From assembly GCF_000474235.1 (NCBI RefSeq), contig NZ_BATA01000006.1, positions 1-52,954 of the forward strand: a stretch of DNA of 52,954 bases, written 5' to 3'. Each line of letters begins with the position of its first letter. Within the stretch, counting starts at the first letter, position 1. Below, one piece after another: positions 37,716-45,877 of the stretch. The notes below the pieces were generated by a model. That model saw only the letters and a program-made list of their open reading frames with translations. It was not told where the DNA came from and did not search any database. Position numbers and translations under genes: made by a program. Origin of the DNA: Halarchaeum acidiphilum MH1-52-1. Its GTDB lineage: Archaea > Halobacteriota > Halobacteria > Halobacteriales > Halobacteriaceae.

Positions 37716-39260
37716 TCAGTCGCTGGTCGGTTGTGCGTCGGTGCTGTCGTCGCCCTCCATCTCTTCGACGTTCGACTGCTGCGAGAGGGAGAGTTCGGGG
37801 AGGAGAAGCGCGATGACGAACGCGACCGCCATCACGGGAACGAGGTAGAGGAACATCTTGTCCATGCTCAGCGAGACGGCCCGAACGATGTCGTCGCGGA
37901 GCACGCGTCCGTACTGCGGCGTGTGGAGCAGGACGGGATCGAGCCCCCCGCGCGACTGGCCGCGACCGGCGATGCGGACCATCATGTCGCTGAACGAGTT
38001 GCTGTACAGGGTCCCATAAACGGAGACGCCGAGACCGCCCGCGAGCGTCCGGAGGTAGGTGATGATCGTCGTCACCACGCCGAGGTACTCGGGTCGGACG
38101 GCGTTCTGCGAGGCCGTCGTGAGCACGGGCATGATCAGCCCGAAGCCCGCGCCCGTGATGAAGAGGTACCCGGCGAGCGTGGTGAACGCCGTCCCTCCGT
38201 GGATCGTCGAGAGTAAGAAGAACCCGACGGCACCGAAGATGGCGCCCATGATCGGGAACGGCTTGTAGCGCCCGGTCCGGGTCATGAGGTTCCCCACGAC
38301 GAAGGAGAAGCCGACCATCCCGATGATCATCGGTGCGATGAGCGCGCCGGCGGTCGTCGAGGAGACCCCCTGCGTGTACTGGAGGAAGGTCGGGATGTAG
38401 TTGATGACGAGCAGTCGCCCGATGCCGGCACAGAAGCTGAGGCCGATCGCGCACGCGACGACCGGATTCTTGAACAGGGCGAGCGGAAGAATCGGCTCGC
38501 GGGACATGTGCTCCTGATAGAGGAACAACGCGAGACCGACGATCGCGGTCACGATGAGCAGGTCGATCCCCCACGATCCCCATCCCCAGTCGCTCCCCTT
38601 CTCGGAGACGACGATGACCGCGACGGTCGTCACGAAGAGGAAGATGACACCGAGGTAGTCGATCGAGTGGTCTTCGTCCGGAACCGGGAGGTCCAGCGTC
38701 GGTTCGATGACCGCGAGCGCGAGCAGCCCGATCGGGAGGTTGATCACGAAGATCAGCCGCCACGTGTAGTGATCGGTGAGCCACCCGCCGAGGAGCGGGC
38801 CGAGGATCGTCGCGAGCCCGATCAGGATGAACATCCCGCTGATGTACTGACCGCGCTCGCGCGGACTGAAGATGTCGCCGATGATCGTCAGCGCCAGCGA
38901 GATCAGTCCGCCGCCACCGATCCCCTGAATCGCACGAAAGAGGGTGAGCTGCGTCGCGTTCTGCGCGACGCCACAGAGCCCGGAGGCGACCCAGAAGATG
39001 ATGATCGCGCCCAAGAACAGGGGCTTGCGACCATACATGTCGCTCAGCCGCCCGTAGAGCGGCGTCGAGGCCGCCTGCATGATCAGGTACGCGGTGATGA
39101 TCCACGTGATCTTGTCCTGACTCGCACCCAAGTCGCTGAGGATGTCCGGGAGCGCGGCGGCGACGATAGTCTGGTCCATCGCGGCCATCAACACGGCGAG
39201 CATGAGGCCGGCGAGGATGATCAAGCGCTCCCGCCCGATGCCCTCCACCACCTTGCTCAT
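37716..39260 (-). CDS. DHA2-family MFS drug/proton antiporter
   Basis: A 514-residue major-facilitator exporter of the 14-helix EmrB/QacA type. MDQTIVAAALP in helix 1, motif A GRLSDMYGRKP and motif C GPLLGGWLTDHYTWR are present, and the C-terminus is an acidic cytoplasmic tail (NVEEMEGDDSTDAQPTSD). It probably exports toxic hydrophobic compounds using the proton or sodium gradient. An almost perfect palindrome at 39354-39373, about 94 bases before the ATG, is a likely repressor site. No TetR-type regulator is adjacent. The COG1361-type gene follows as the second operon member. Confidence 0.92.
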   Translation of the reverse strand: MSKVVEGIGRERLIILAGLMLAVLMAAMDQTIVAAALPDILSDLGASQDKITWIITAYLIMQAASTPLYGRLSDMYGRKPLFLGAIIIFWVASGLCGVAQNATQLTLFRAIQGIGGGGLISLALTIIGDIFSPRERGQYISGMFILIGLATILGPLLGGWLTDHYTWRLIFVINLPIGLLALAVIEPTLDLPVPDEDHSIDYLGVIFLFVTTVAVIVVSEKGSDWGWGSWGIDLLIVTAIVGLALFLYQEHMSREPILPLALFKNPVVACAIGLSFCAGIGRLLVINYIPTFLQYTQGVSSTTAGALIAPMIIGMVGFSFVVGNLMTRTGRYKPFPIMGAIFGAVGFFLLSTIHGGTAFTTLAGYLFITGAGFGLIMPVLTTASQNAVRPEYLGVVTTIITYLRTLAGGLGVSVYGTLYSNSFSDMMVRIAGRGQSRGGLDPVLLHTPQYGRVLRDDIVRAVSLSMDKMFLYLVPVMAVAFVIALLLPELSLSQQSNVEEMEGDDSTDAQPTSD

Positions 39261-39353
39261 AGTGGTGCGTGTGGGGCGCGCGTGCGGGGCGCTGCGATGC
39301 CGTTCGGCTGTCGGTTCTGAAGGAGTCTCGATTCGGCGTCAGTCATCTGGTGG

Positions 39354-39373
39354 CTAACCAACTGTTTGGTTAG
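39354..39373. promoter_or_regulatory. Palindromic operator upstream of the MFS exporter
   Basis: Perfect 8-base arms ctaaccaa and ttggttag are separated by ctgt. The symmetry and position, between the exporter start and the end of the next gene, resemble operators of TetR-family repressors that control efflux pumps. The binding protein is not identified. Confidence 0.65.
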
Positions 39374-39465
39374 TCAGTACGGTGGAAAAAGTCTTCGAAA
39401 CGCATCGGCAACAAACCGGCGCAACGTGCCGATTTCAGGTGTGTCAGCGCGTCTCGATGAGGCCA

Positions 39466-40677
39466 TCAGGTCGCCACGGACGACGTCCGGACGCGGACCG
39501 TGGTCCCGTCGCTCGTCGTCGCGCGGACGGTGAACGACCCGCTCGGCGAGAGCGCCCGCAGGCGTCCATCTGCACCCGTCGTGCCGACGGTGTGGTTCGC
39601 GACGGTGATCGTCGCCGCCGTCGGGTCCCCGTCCGCCGTCACCGCGACGCGGAGCGGCCCGCCGGGATAGGTCCGGCTGACCGCGACCCGGGTCGAGCCG
39701 TTCGTCGCCGAGACGTCGGGGGACGCCGCGAGTCCGTCGGGGGAGAGCGTCTGCGTCTCCTGATAGACCCGGTCGGTGCTCATGTCGACGTACGAGTGGA
39801 CGCTCCCGTTCGCGTAGGTGAGCGTCAGCCGATAGGCGTACTTCGCGGACGTCGATTGGATCGGGATGGGGACGAAGCTGACGCCGGTGCTCTGATTCAT
39901 CACCCACGGGTAGAGGTCTTGGACGTGCGCGATGACGTCGCCCCCCGAGGGCACCGCACCGGGGTTCTCGTCGTAGTTCGAGGGACGCGTGGCGGCCCGG
40001 GTGTACGTCCCGTCACTGATCGACGAGAGCGCGGAGCCGTTCGGGCCGGCCTCGACGTAGACCCGATCGAGGTCGAGATTGGACTGGCCACGGTACGTGT
40101 CCGCGATACCGCTTCGGAGATCGTCCGTGTACCCGAGCAGCTGTGAGCGGTACTGTGCGGTGCGTGTCTCCGTCACGGCGTTTGCTGGGGGGCGGTTCTT
40201 GACGAACTGGGCGAGCGATATCAGCGACGACGCGCGCGCGTCGATCGAGACCAGCGTCGACACGTACTCGTCGGCGGAGAGCGACCCCCGGCGGAACCGT
40301 TCGCGGGCACCCGACGCGTCAGCGACGAGCGCGTTCGTCCGCTCACCGAGGACGTCCGTCGCGTTCGAGACGATCCGCCGTCGCTCGGTCTCGTTCGACG
40401 CATCGTCCAGTCGGGCTTGCAGCGTCGCTCGCGTCAAGCGCTGATCGAGCGTCGCGTGCGCCATCGCGAGCGAGTCGGTGACGCTCGTCTCGGGCGACGC
40501 GAAACCGCTCCGCTCGGCGGTGACCGGGAGGTGGCCCGGCGTCGTCACAGCGCCCGTCGTCGACTGCTCGCTCAGCGCGGCCGTCCGCGTCCCGTACTGC
40601 GTGGGTGCGAACGCAGTGGCACCCGTCGAGAGGACGAGGAGACCACAGAGGAGGGCGATCGCGCGAGAGGAACTCAT
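39466..40677 (-). CDS. Exported haloarchaeal protein of unknown function
   Basis: A 403-residue protein with a signal peptide (MSSSRAIALLCGLLVLSTGA) and no other membrane segment. The central part is predicted helical and charged (DQRLTRATLQARLDDASNET, FRRGSLSADEYVSTLVSIDA). The C-terminal part is beta-rich and resembles surface domains (GSTRVAVSRTYPGGPLRVAV). It resembles a haloarchaeal family I recall as DUF7096/DUF7094 (tentative). It lies between the S-layer gene and the exporter; the spacing suggests its own transcript. Function unknown. Confidence 0.72.
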   Translation of the reverse strand: MSSSRAIALLCGLLVLSTGATAFAPTQYGTRTAALSEQSTTGAVTTPGHLPVTAERSGFASPETSVTDSLAMAHATLDQRLTRATLQARLDDASNETERRRIVSNATDVLGERTNALVADASGARERFRRGSLSADEYVSTLVSIDARASSLISLAQFVKNRPPANAVTETRTAQYRSQLLGYTDDLRSGIADTYRGQSNLDLDRVYVEAGPNGSALSSISDGTYTRAATRPSNYDENPGAVPSGGDVIAHVQDLYPWVMNQSTGVSFVPIPIQSTSAKYAYRLTLTYANGSVHSYVDMSTDRVYQETQTLSPDGLAASPDVSATNGSTRVAVSRTYPGGPLRVAVTADGDPTAATITVANHTVGTTGADGRLRALSPSGSFTVRATTSDGTTVRVRTSSVAT

Positions 40678-40814
40678 GGCTACGTGAGTGTCGTATCCGA
40701 AACGAGAGCGCGGGATACCATAAAGAGGCGGGTGTCTCGCTTCGAGCGGAGAGCGACACGGCGTCGCGACTACGCGACGTGGCGTCGAAAGAAGAACCGC
40801 GAACCGAAACGCAA

Positions 40815-40833
40815 TGACCGGTTTCGCCGGTCA
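40815..40833 (-). terminator. Hairpin terminator of the S-layer gene
   Basis: A perfect stem of 7 bases (tgaccgg / ccggtca) with a five-base loop starts about 14 bases after the S-layer stop and is followed on the minus strand by T-rich sequence (ttgcgtttcggttcgcggtt). A strong stop is expected after such a highly expressed gene. Confidence 0.6.
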
Positions 40834-40846
40834 GTCGTGATTCAGG

Positions 40847-43800
40847 TTAGTTCTCGCGGCGGAGCGCCAGCAGGGCCGCACCCGCGAGCGCAACCAGCGC
40901 GAGACCCACACCGAAGCCCGGCGAGCTGGTGCCCGACGTGCTCGACGAGGAGGACGTCGACGTCGACGTCGTCGTGCTCGTCGTGCTCGTGCTCGTCGAC
41001 ATCGACGTGCTCGTGCTCGTCGACATCGAGGTGGACGTCGAGGTGCTCGTGGTGGGGAGTTCGTCCGCACTCACGACCTGCACGTCGACGGTATCCGTGT
41101 TCTCACCGTCGTCGAGGTGCAGCGTGTAGTTGCCCGGCGAGACGTCAGAGTCGACCGGCAGCTCGGTCGACCACTGGCCGTCGTAGTCCCACGAGTCCGT
41201 GGAAGTCAGCGACAGCGTGTCACCGTTGTCGTTCTGCAGTTCGACGGTGATCGTGTTGTCGTCCGGCTGCAGGTTCGTCTGACCCGAGACCATCGCCGTC
41301 GTGCCGACGCCCAGCGGGTTGATACCCGAGGCCTCGTGGTCCTCGGTGTACGCCGTGTTGATGCGCGTCGACGCGTCCGTCAGACGGAACGTCGTCTCCG
41401 CCATGTTGTCGTCCGAGGCCGTGTCGTTCACCGTCTCGGATTCGATCGAGTTGATCACCTGACTCCCGTCCAGCGAACGGTCGTTCAGATAGTCGAGGTA
41501 GCCCTGCATCGCGCGCAGGCCGGTCGCGTCACCGTCCTGACTCGCGAGGTCGCCGTCACCGACGTAGCCGTCCTGACCGATGTGGTACGCGAACGCGTGA
41601 ACCGTCCCTTGCGTCAGGTCGGAGACGGCGACGTCGTCCGCATCGAACGTGTAGTCGTCGTCGTCGACGCTCGCGGTGCGGTACTGCACGTTCCCGCGCT
41701 CGTCGACGAAGCCGAGCAGCACGTCGTCCGCGCCCGGCGCCGTACCGTTCACGTCCAGCGTGCCGTCAGCGTCGCTCGCGACCTGTCCGTTCACCGTCTG
41801 GAAGGTCGCCGTCAGCGACGTGCCGGTCACGCGAATCGACTTCTGACCGCTCGTCCCGGAGTTGAAGTCCGACACCGAGATCGACTTCGCCGGACCGTCG
41901 TAGTCGTCGCTCTGCGGGACGTCCTGCACGTCGATCGCACCGAGGCGGAACGTGCCCTTGATCCGGAAGATGTCGTTGCCCGGCGCGTCACCGTGCGAGA
42001 GCACGACGTCATCCTCCGACCACGTCCCGTCGCTCTTGACGGACGTCGTCGCCTGAATGCCGTTGTCCGTATTCCCGTCGAGGTCGACCAGCTTGTACTC
42101 GCCCTGATCGCGGGCGTACACCGCGATGTCGTCGAGACCCGACGGCGCCGTGCCGTTGACCTCGACCTGCGAACCCGTCACGTACGTGTTGGTCGGGTTC
42201 GTGATCGTGATTTCGCCCTCGTTGACTTCGAGGGTGGGCGAGTCCTCCTCGGACGCATCGCTGGCAGCGACTGTCGAGATATCGTCACCAGCCTGATAGA
42301 CGTCCACTTCGACGGACGTGTCGTCGAGGTACTGGGCGTCGATCGAACCGACCGCGACACCCGTGTCGTCGTCGATCGTCAGGTTCGCGTACACGTAGTC
42401 GATGTCGTCGCGACTGACATTCGACACGTCGTCCGAGCCGGAGTAGACATCGCCGTCGTTCGTGACAATGCCGACGTCGTCGACGTCACCGGTGTTGCGC
42501 AGCGCCTTGCGCGCCTGACTCGCCGTCACGCCGTCACGCAGGTCGTTCCCGTCGATCGTGACGACGTGCTGATTGCCCGCAGAGCTGCCGCGGATCGTGT
42601 ACGTCACCTTATCGCCCTGCGTCACCGAATCGGAGTCCAGATCCAGCGAGATCTGGTCCTGCGAACTCAGTGTGAGCGTCTTCGTCTGCGTCGCCGCGCC
42701 GAACGAGAGCTCGTCCGTCCCGGCAACGTTGATCGAGTAGTCGCCCGCGTCCTGATCGCTCAGGTCGAGCGTCCACGAGACGCGGCCGTCATCGTCGGCG
42801 TTCGCTTCGGACATCTGGTCGGCACCAGTATTATCCGTGCCGCTCAGATGGTGCGGCTTGGTCGTGAGAACCTCGTCCGTGATGTCGAGACCGTTCGCGT
42901 TGTCGACCTCGATCTCGAGGTTCTCAGCCTGCTTGAAGTTCCAGTCCGCGACGACGGTCAGGTTATCGGCCGCGGACTCCGGGATGGAGCTACCGCCGAT
43001 GTCCTGATCCATACTGTCGGTCGGGTGGATCTTGAAGTGCGTGATGCGCGGCGTGTTGACGGAGACGTACTTCGAGCCCGGCTGTCCGTCGTTCGAGTAG
43101 AGGCCCTCCGCCTGATCCTGCGAGACCGGCGGGCTGAGCTGCGTCCCCTCCGCGTTACCGGAGACGCCCGTCAGGCTACGGTGGAGGGTACCAGCGAACT
43201 GGATGTCCTCCTCGCCCTTGAACACGGTCGCGTTCGGGAAGACGAAGATCCGTTCGTCGTTGTCTCCCGTCGTCGCGTTACCCGTGCCATCCTTGTTCGC
43301 GGCGCGGTTGTAGTTCTGGTAGGTGTAACTGCCGTTGTTGGTGTTGTCACCAGTGGTGTTGTCACCAGTGGTGTTGTCGCTACCAGAGTCGGCAACGACT
43401 TGGACAGAGCCGATGCTATGGTTTGCATTGTCCCCGCCGGAGTCATTGACGTCCACGTTCGCCGTGACCGTGGCGTTCGAGTCAACGTTGGGGTACTGAG
43501 CAGCTGCGCTGTTGAGTGTGAACTGCTCGTCAACGTTGGACGAGGTCGGTTGGACAGCGAACACGATATCACCGTTGTCGTCAACCTGAGCGCTACTGGA
43601 GGGGGATCCACCGATAGCGCTGCTGTTGTTCACACTAACACTGTCGATGCTACTGAAATTCGCACCATTGTCGAGACTGACAGTAAAGTTGACAGTCTGA
43701 CCGCTGTTGTTGTCGTTCAGATTCGGTACGTCAAACACGATGTCGCTCGTGTTGGAGGCTCCAGAATCGACTGTATCGTAGCCGATAGAGCCATTAGTGG

Positions 43801-43912
43801 GTGTACCAGCCGCAGCAGCCCCCCCGGCGAACGCGACGGTGGCTCCGAAGACGGAGAGCACCATCAGCGCCGTCAGGAAGACCGCGCGGAGCTTGGAATT
43901 GTGGTCTGACAT
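40847..43912 (-). CDS. csg: Major S-layer glycoprotein
   Basis: A 1021-residue cell-surface glycoprotein that forms the haloarchaeal S-layer. The signal peptide (RAVFLTALMVLSVFGATVAF) is of the halo surface-glycoprotein type. The canonical body begins near residue 219 (DERIFVFPNATVFKGEEDI). A Thr/Ser-rich O-glycosylated stalk of about residues 950-990 precedes the PGF-CTERM signal SPGFGVGLALVALAGAALLA and RREN, the archaeosortase A substrate. Many N-x-S/T sequons occur. Residues 37-190 form an extra N-terminal domain whose DNA (43343-43804) has much more A/T at third codon positions than the rest, suggesting it was acquired separately. A promoter lies at about 44020 with a leader of about 85 bases. 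Confidence 0.95.
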   Translation of the reverse strand: MSDHNSKLRAVFLTALMVLSVFGATVAFAGGAAAAGTPTNGSIGYDTVDSGASNTSDIVFDVPNLNDNNSGQTVNFTVSLDNGANFSSIDSVSVNNSSAIGGSPSSSAQVDDNGDIVFAVQPTSSNVDEQFTLNSAAAQYPNVDSNATVTANVDVNDSGGDNANHSIGSVQVVADSGSDNTTGDNTTGDNTNNGSYTYQNYNRAANKDGTGNATTGDNDERIFVFPNATVFKGEEDIQFAGTLHRSLTGVSGNAEGTQLSPPVSQDQAEGLYSNDGQPGSKYVSVNTPRITHFKIHPTDSMDQDIGGSSIPESAADNLTVVADWNFKQAENLEIEVDNANGLDITDEVLTTKPHHLSGTDNTGADQMSEANADDDGRVSWTLDLSDQDAGDYSINVAGTDELSFGAATQTKTLTLSSQDQISLDLDSDSVTQGDKVTYTIRGSSAGNQHVVTIDGNDLRDGVTASQARKALRNTGDVDDVGIVTNDGDVYSGSDDVSNVSRDDIDYVYANLTIDDDTGVAVGSIDAQYLDDTSVEVDVYQAGDDISTVAASDASEEDSPTLEVNEGEITITNPTNTYVTGSQVEVNGTAPSGLDDIAVYARDQGEYKLVDLDGNTDNGIQATTSVKSDGTWSEDDVVLSHGDAPGNDIFRIKGTFRLGAIDVQDVPQSDDYDGPAKSISVSDFNSGTSGQKSIRVTGTSLTATFQTVNGQVASDADGTLDVNGTAPGADDVLLGFVDERGNVQYRTASVDDDDYTFDADDVAVSDLTQGTVHAFAYHIGQDGYVGDGDLASQDGDATGLRAMQGYLDYLNDRSLDGSQVINSIESETVNDTASDDNMAETTFRLTDASTRINTAYTEDHEASGINPLGVGTTAMVSGQTNLQPDDNTITVELQNDNGDTLSLTSTDSWDYDGQWSTELPVDSDVSPGNYTLHLDDGENTDTVDVQVVSADELPTTSTSTSTSMSTSTSTSMSTSTSTTSTTTSTSTSSSSSTSGTSSPGFGVGLALVALAGAALLALRREN

Positions 43913-44018
43913 TGTTTGGATTGTCTGGTTCGACTGTCGTGCCGTTCGAACCCGCCAGCGCGGCGGTACTAGACAGTCCAGTCCGGTAGGAGTACATCAC
44001 CTACAAGAGCGTTCGCCG

Positions 44019-44030
44019 GTAAATACTTTG
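44019..44030 (-). promoter_or_regulatory. Promoter of the S-layer gene
   Basis: The minus strand reads caaagtattta, a good TATA box, placing transcription start near 43998 and leaving a leader of about 85 bases. Long leaders are known for haloarchaeal S-layer genes. The rest of 43913-44249 (337 bases) holds only this promoter, the leader and a 31-base duplication. Confidence 0.6.
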
Positions 44031-44184
44031 TGTACGTGGTCCCCCGCGAACGGGCCTGTGAGGGCGTCGCACACGCGTCTGACGGGATGGGCCCGTCCGG
44101 CGGCGCGGCCGGGGTCGAGGACGGGGCGACGGTGGGGTCGGGTCGCGATTCGTCGCTCGCGACTACGCGTGCGCGCGTGACGAA

Positions 44185-44245
44185 TTGATTTCTTTGCGAT
44201 CACCGCTCGGTCGTGTTGATTCCTTCGCGATCACCGCTCGGTCGT
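44185..44245. repeat. 31-base tandem duplication
   Basis: Copies at 44185-44214 and 44216-44245 share gcgatcaccgctcggtcgt exactly and differ at two to three other sites. It sits directly after the stop of the minus-strand gene at 44250, so it may be part of its 3' untranslated end. Confidence 0.8.
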
Positions 44246-44249
44246 ATCG

Positions 44250-45464
44250 CTATCGACGAAAGCGGGTGCCGGCGACGCCGCCGGCGGCGATCCCGCCGAA
44301 GAGGAGTCCGATGCCAGCGAGCGGAATGCCGTGCGGTCCGCCGCCGAGGAGGGCGTCCTGTGCGACGGTCGCGGACGACGCGTCCGCGGTGTCGTTCGTC
44401 GCGTCCGCCCGTAGCCCCGCCGGGCTGATCGTCTGCCGGGAGCGATGGGTCTCGCCGCCGATGGTGTACGTGACGTTGAGCGATGCCCGGGACGGCACGG
44501 TGTCGACCGGGACGGTGAGGGTCGTCGCGGCCGACGCGCCGATGCGGTCGGTGGACGCGCTCGGGAGGGAGACGTCGGGGGCGCGACCGGTCACGAGGAC
44601 GTCGCTGATCGGGGCGTTCCCGGCGTTCGCGACGTGGTACTGGAGGTGCGTCGAGTTGTTCCGGTGGACCGTCGTGGCGTCGACGCGCACCGTATCGTCG
44701 AGCGCCTCGACGTCGCTCGACCCGAGACCGGTCGCGCGCTGGGACGCCGAGTCGAGCGTCGCCTTCAGGTTCACGTCGCCGGTCTCGCTGGGGGTGACGG
44801 TGAAGGTGAACGTCGTCATGTTGCCGGCGGGGATCGTCGGACGCATCCGCGTCTGGGCGTCGATGCGATCGCCGAAGTCGTCGAGGCGGATCGTGACGTC
44901 GGTGAGATCGCTGTCGCCGCCGTTCGAGACCGTGACGCGGACGGTGGATTCGGTGCCGGCGACCATCGAGTCGGGGGCGTCGATGTGAACGCGGGGCTTC
45001 GTCGAGGACGCGGCGGCGTAGGCGTGGACGTAGACCGGATACGTGAGTTGGGTCAGCGTCTGGACGGTGCCGTTCGCGTCGAGGACTTCGCCGCGGACGT
45101 GGACGGTGAGGCGTTTCTCACCGGCGGTCGAGAAGGACGCTCGCATCGGGGCGTCGATGGTCTCCCCGGAACCGATCGTTCCGAGGTCGCCGAGTTCCGA
45201 TAGCCGGTCGCCGTCGGAGTCGGCGAGCGTGACCTCGGTGACGTGGAAGCCGCCCTCGCCCGCGCTGGAGTGGCGAATGGTGGGGGTGACGGTGATCGTG
45301 TCGCCGACGGTCGGCGCGTCGTCCGAGACGCTGACGTTCGAGACCGTGACGTAACTCACGGGACCCGCCGCCGCGCCGATCCCGGCGAGGACCGAACAAC
45401 AGAGCAGCAGGGCGATCGCGACGATACCGATGCGTCGGACGTGGCGTCGTTTCGTTCGCGGCAT
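44250..45464 (-). CDS. Exported CARDB-like surface protein under palindromic control
   Basis: A 404-residue protein with a basic signal peptide (MPRTKRRHVRRIGIVAIALL), three or so Ig-like CARDB modules (AGTESTVRVTVSNGGDSDLT, LQYHVANAGNAPISDVLVTG) and a C-terminal hydrophobic anchor (IPLAGIGLLFGGIAAGGVAG) with TRFRR. It is likely displayed at the cell surface. The ATG at 45464 lies inside an imperfect palindrome, with ctatatgg 22-29 bases upstream, so it is leaderless and its promoter overlaps an operator. A metal-responsive role is suggested only by the operator. Confidence 0.8.
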   Translation of the reverse strand: MPRTKRRHVRRIGIVAIALLLCCSVLAGIGAAAGPVSYVTVSNVSVSDDAPTVGDTITVTPTIRHSSAGEGGFHVTEVTLADSDGDRLSELGDLGTIGSGETIDAPMRASFSTAGEKRLTVHVRGEVLDANGTVQTLTQLTYPVYVHAYAAASSTKPRVHIDAPDSMVAGTESTVRVTVSNGGDSDLTDVTIRLDDFGDRIDAQTRMRPTIPAGNMTTFTFTVTPSETGDVNLKATLDSASQRATGLGSSDVEALDDTVRVDATTVHRNNSTHLQYHVANAGNAPISDVLVTGRAPDVSLPSASTDRIGASAATTLTVPVDTVPSRASLNVTYTIGGETHRSRQTISPAGLRADATNDTADASSATVAQDALLGGGPHGIPLAGIGLLFGGIAAGGVAGTRFRR

Positions 45465-45515
45465 ATGGTTTAGGCCATCCTAAAACCATATAGTCGCTTT
45501 GTTTTAGGCCGGCCA
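45463..45515. promoter_or_regulatory. Promoter with palindromic operator, DtxR-like
   Basis: An inverted repeat has the arms atatggtttagg (45463-45474) and cctaaaaccatat (45479-45491) around ccat. Its core TTTAGG-N4-CCTAAA resembles DtxR/IdeR-type metal repressor sites. It overlaps the TATA box (ccatatag, 45486-45493) and the start codon. A weaker second copy, ttttagg-ccgg-ccaaa, follows at about 45500-45515. Regulator identity is inferred from motif resemblance only. Confidence 0.6.
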
Positions 45516-45626
45516 AACCCACCGGTCCGTGGGCCGGAGACCACGCGAGCGCGTCCGCGAGAACGGTGAGGAGAACCGGCGTATCCGATGATTCCGGGTC
45601 AGGAGACGACGGCGACGGCGAGATCG

Positions 45627-45803
45627 CTACCGCAGGATCGCGAGGTACGTCGCGACGAAGACGACGGCGGCGGTCCCGATCACGATCGGGAGCGAGAACG
45701 CGACGTATCCGACGATCGACGCCCCGTAGACGACGATCGCGGCGTAGACCACCGAGAGCACGGCCGCGAGCGGAAACACGACGCGGGGATCCCCGTCGAC
45801 CAT
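45627..45803 (-). CDS. Small two-helix membrane protein
   Basis: A 58-residue protein, MVDGDPRVVFPLAAVLSVVY then AAIVVYGASIVGYVAF and SLPIVIGTAAVVFVATYLAI, with two hydrophobic segments (about residues 9-36 and 37-56) and short charged ends. Codon usage is strongly GC3-biased like its neighbours, supporting coding. A tttgatag box near 45824-45831 lies at leaderless distance from the ATG at 45803. It is divergent from the pilin-like gene at 45878. No function is known. Confidence 0.65.
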   Translation of the reverse strand: MVDGDPRVVFPLAAVLSVVYAAIVVYGASIVGYVAFSLPIVIGTAAVVFVATYLAILR

Positions 45804-45877
45804 ACGGACACGTCGCCGTCCCCCGCTATCAAACCCCCGGACGCGACTTCAAGTCCGATGGCGGAGCACGGAGGAAC

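Noticed and set aside
40939-41055. Plus-strand valine/aspartate repeat protein
   Set aside because: It is the antisense of the Thr/Ser stalk of the S-layer glycoprotein.
41117-43909. 930-codon plus-strand open frame opposite the S-layer gene
   Set aside because: Antisense shadow with no domain or promoter; the minus-strand S-layer protein is well supported.
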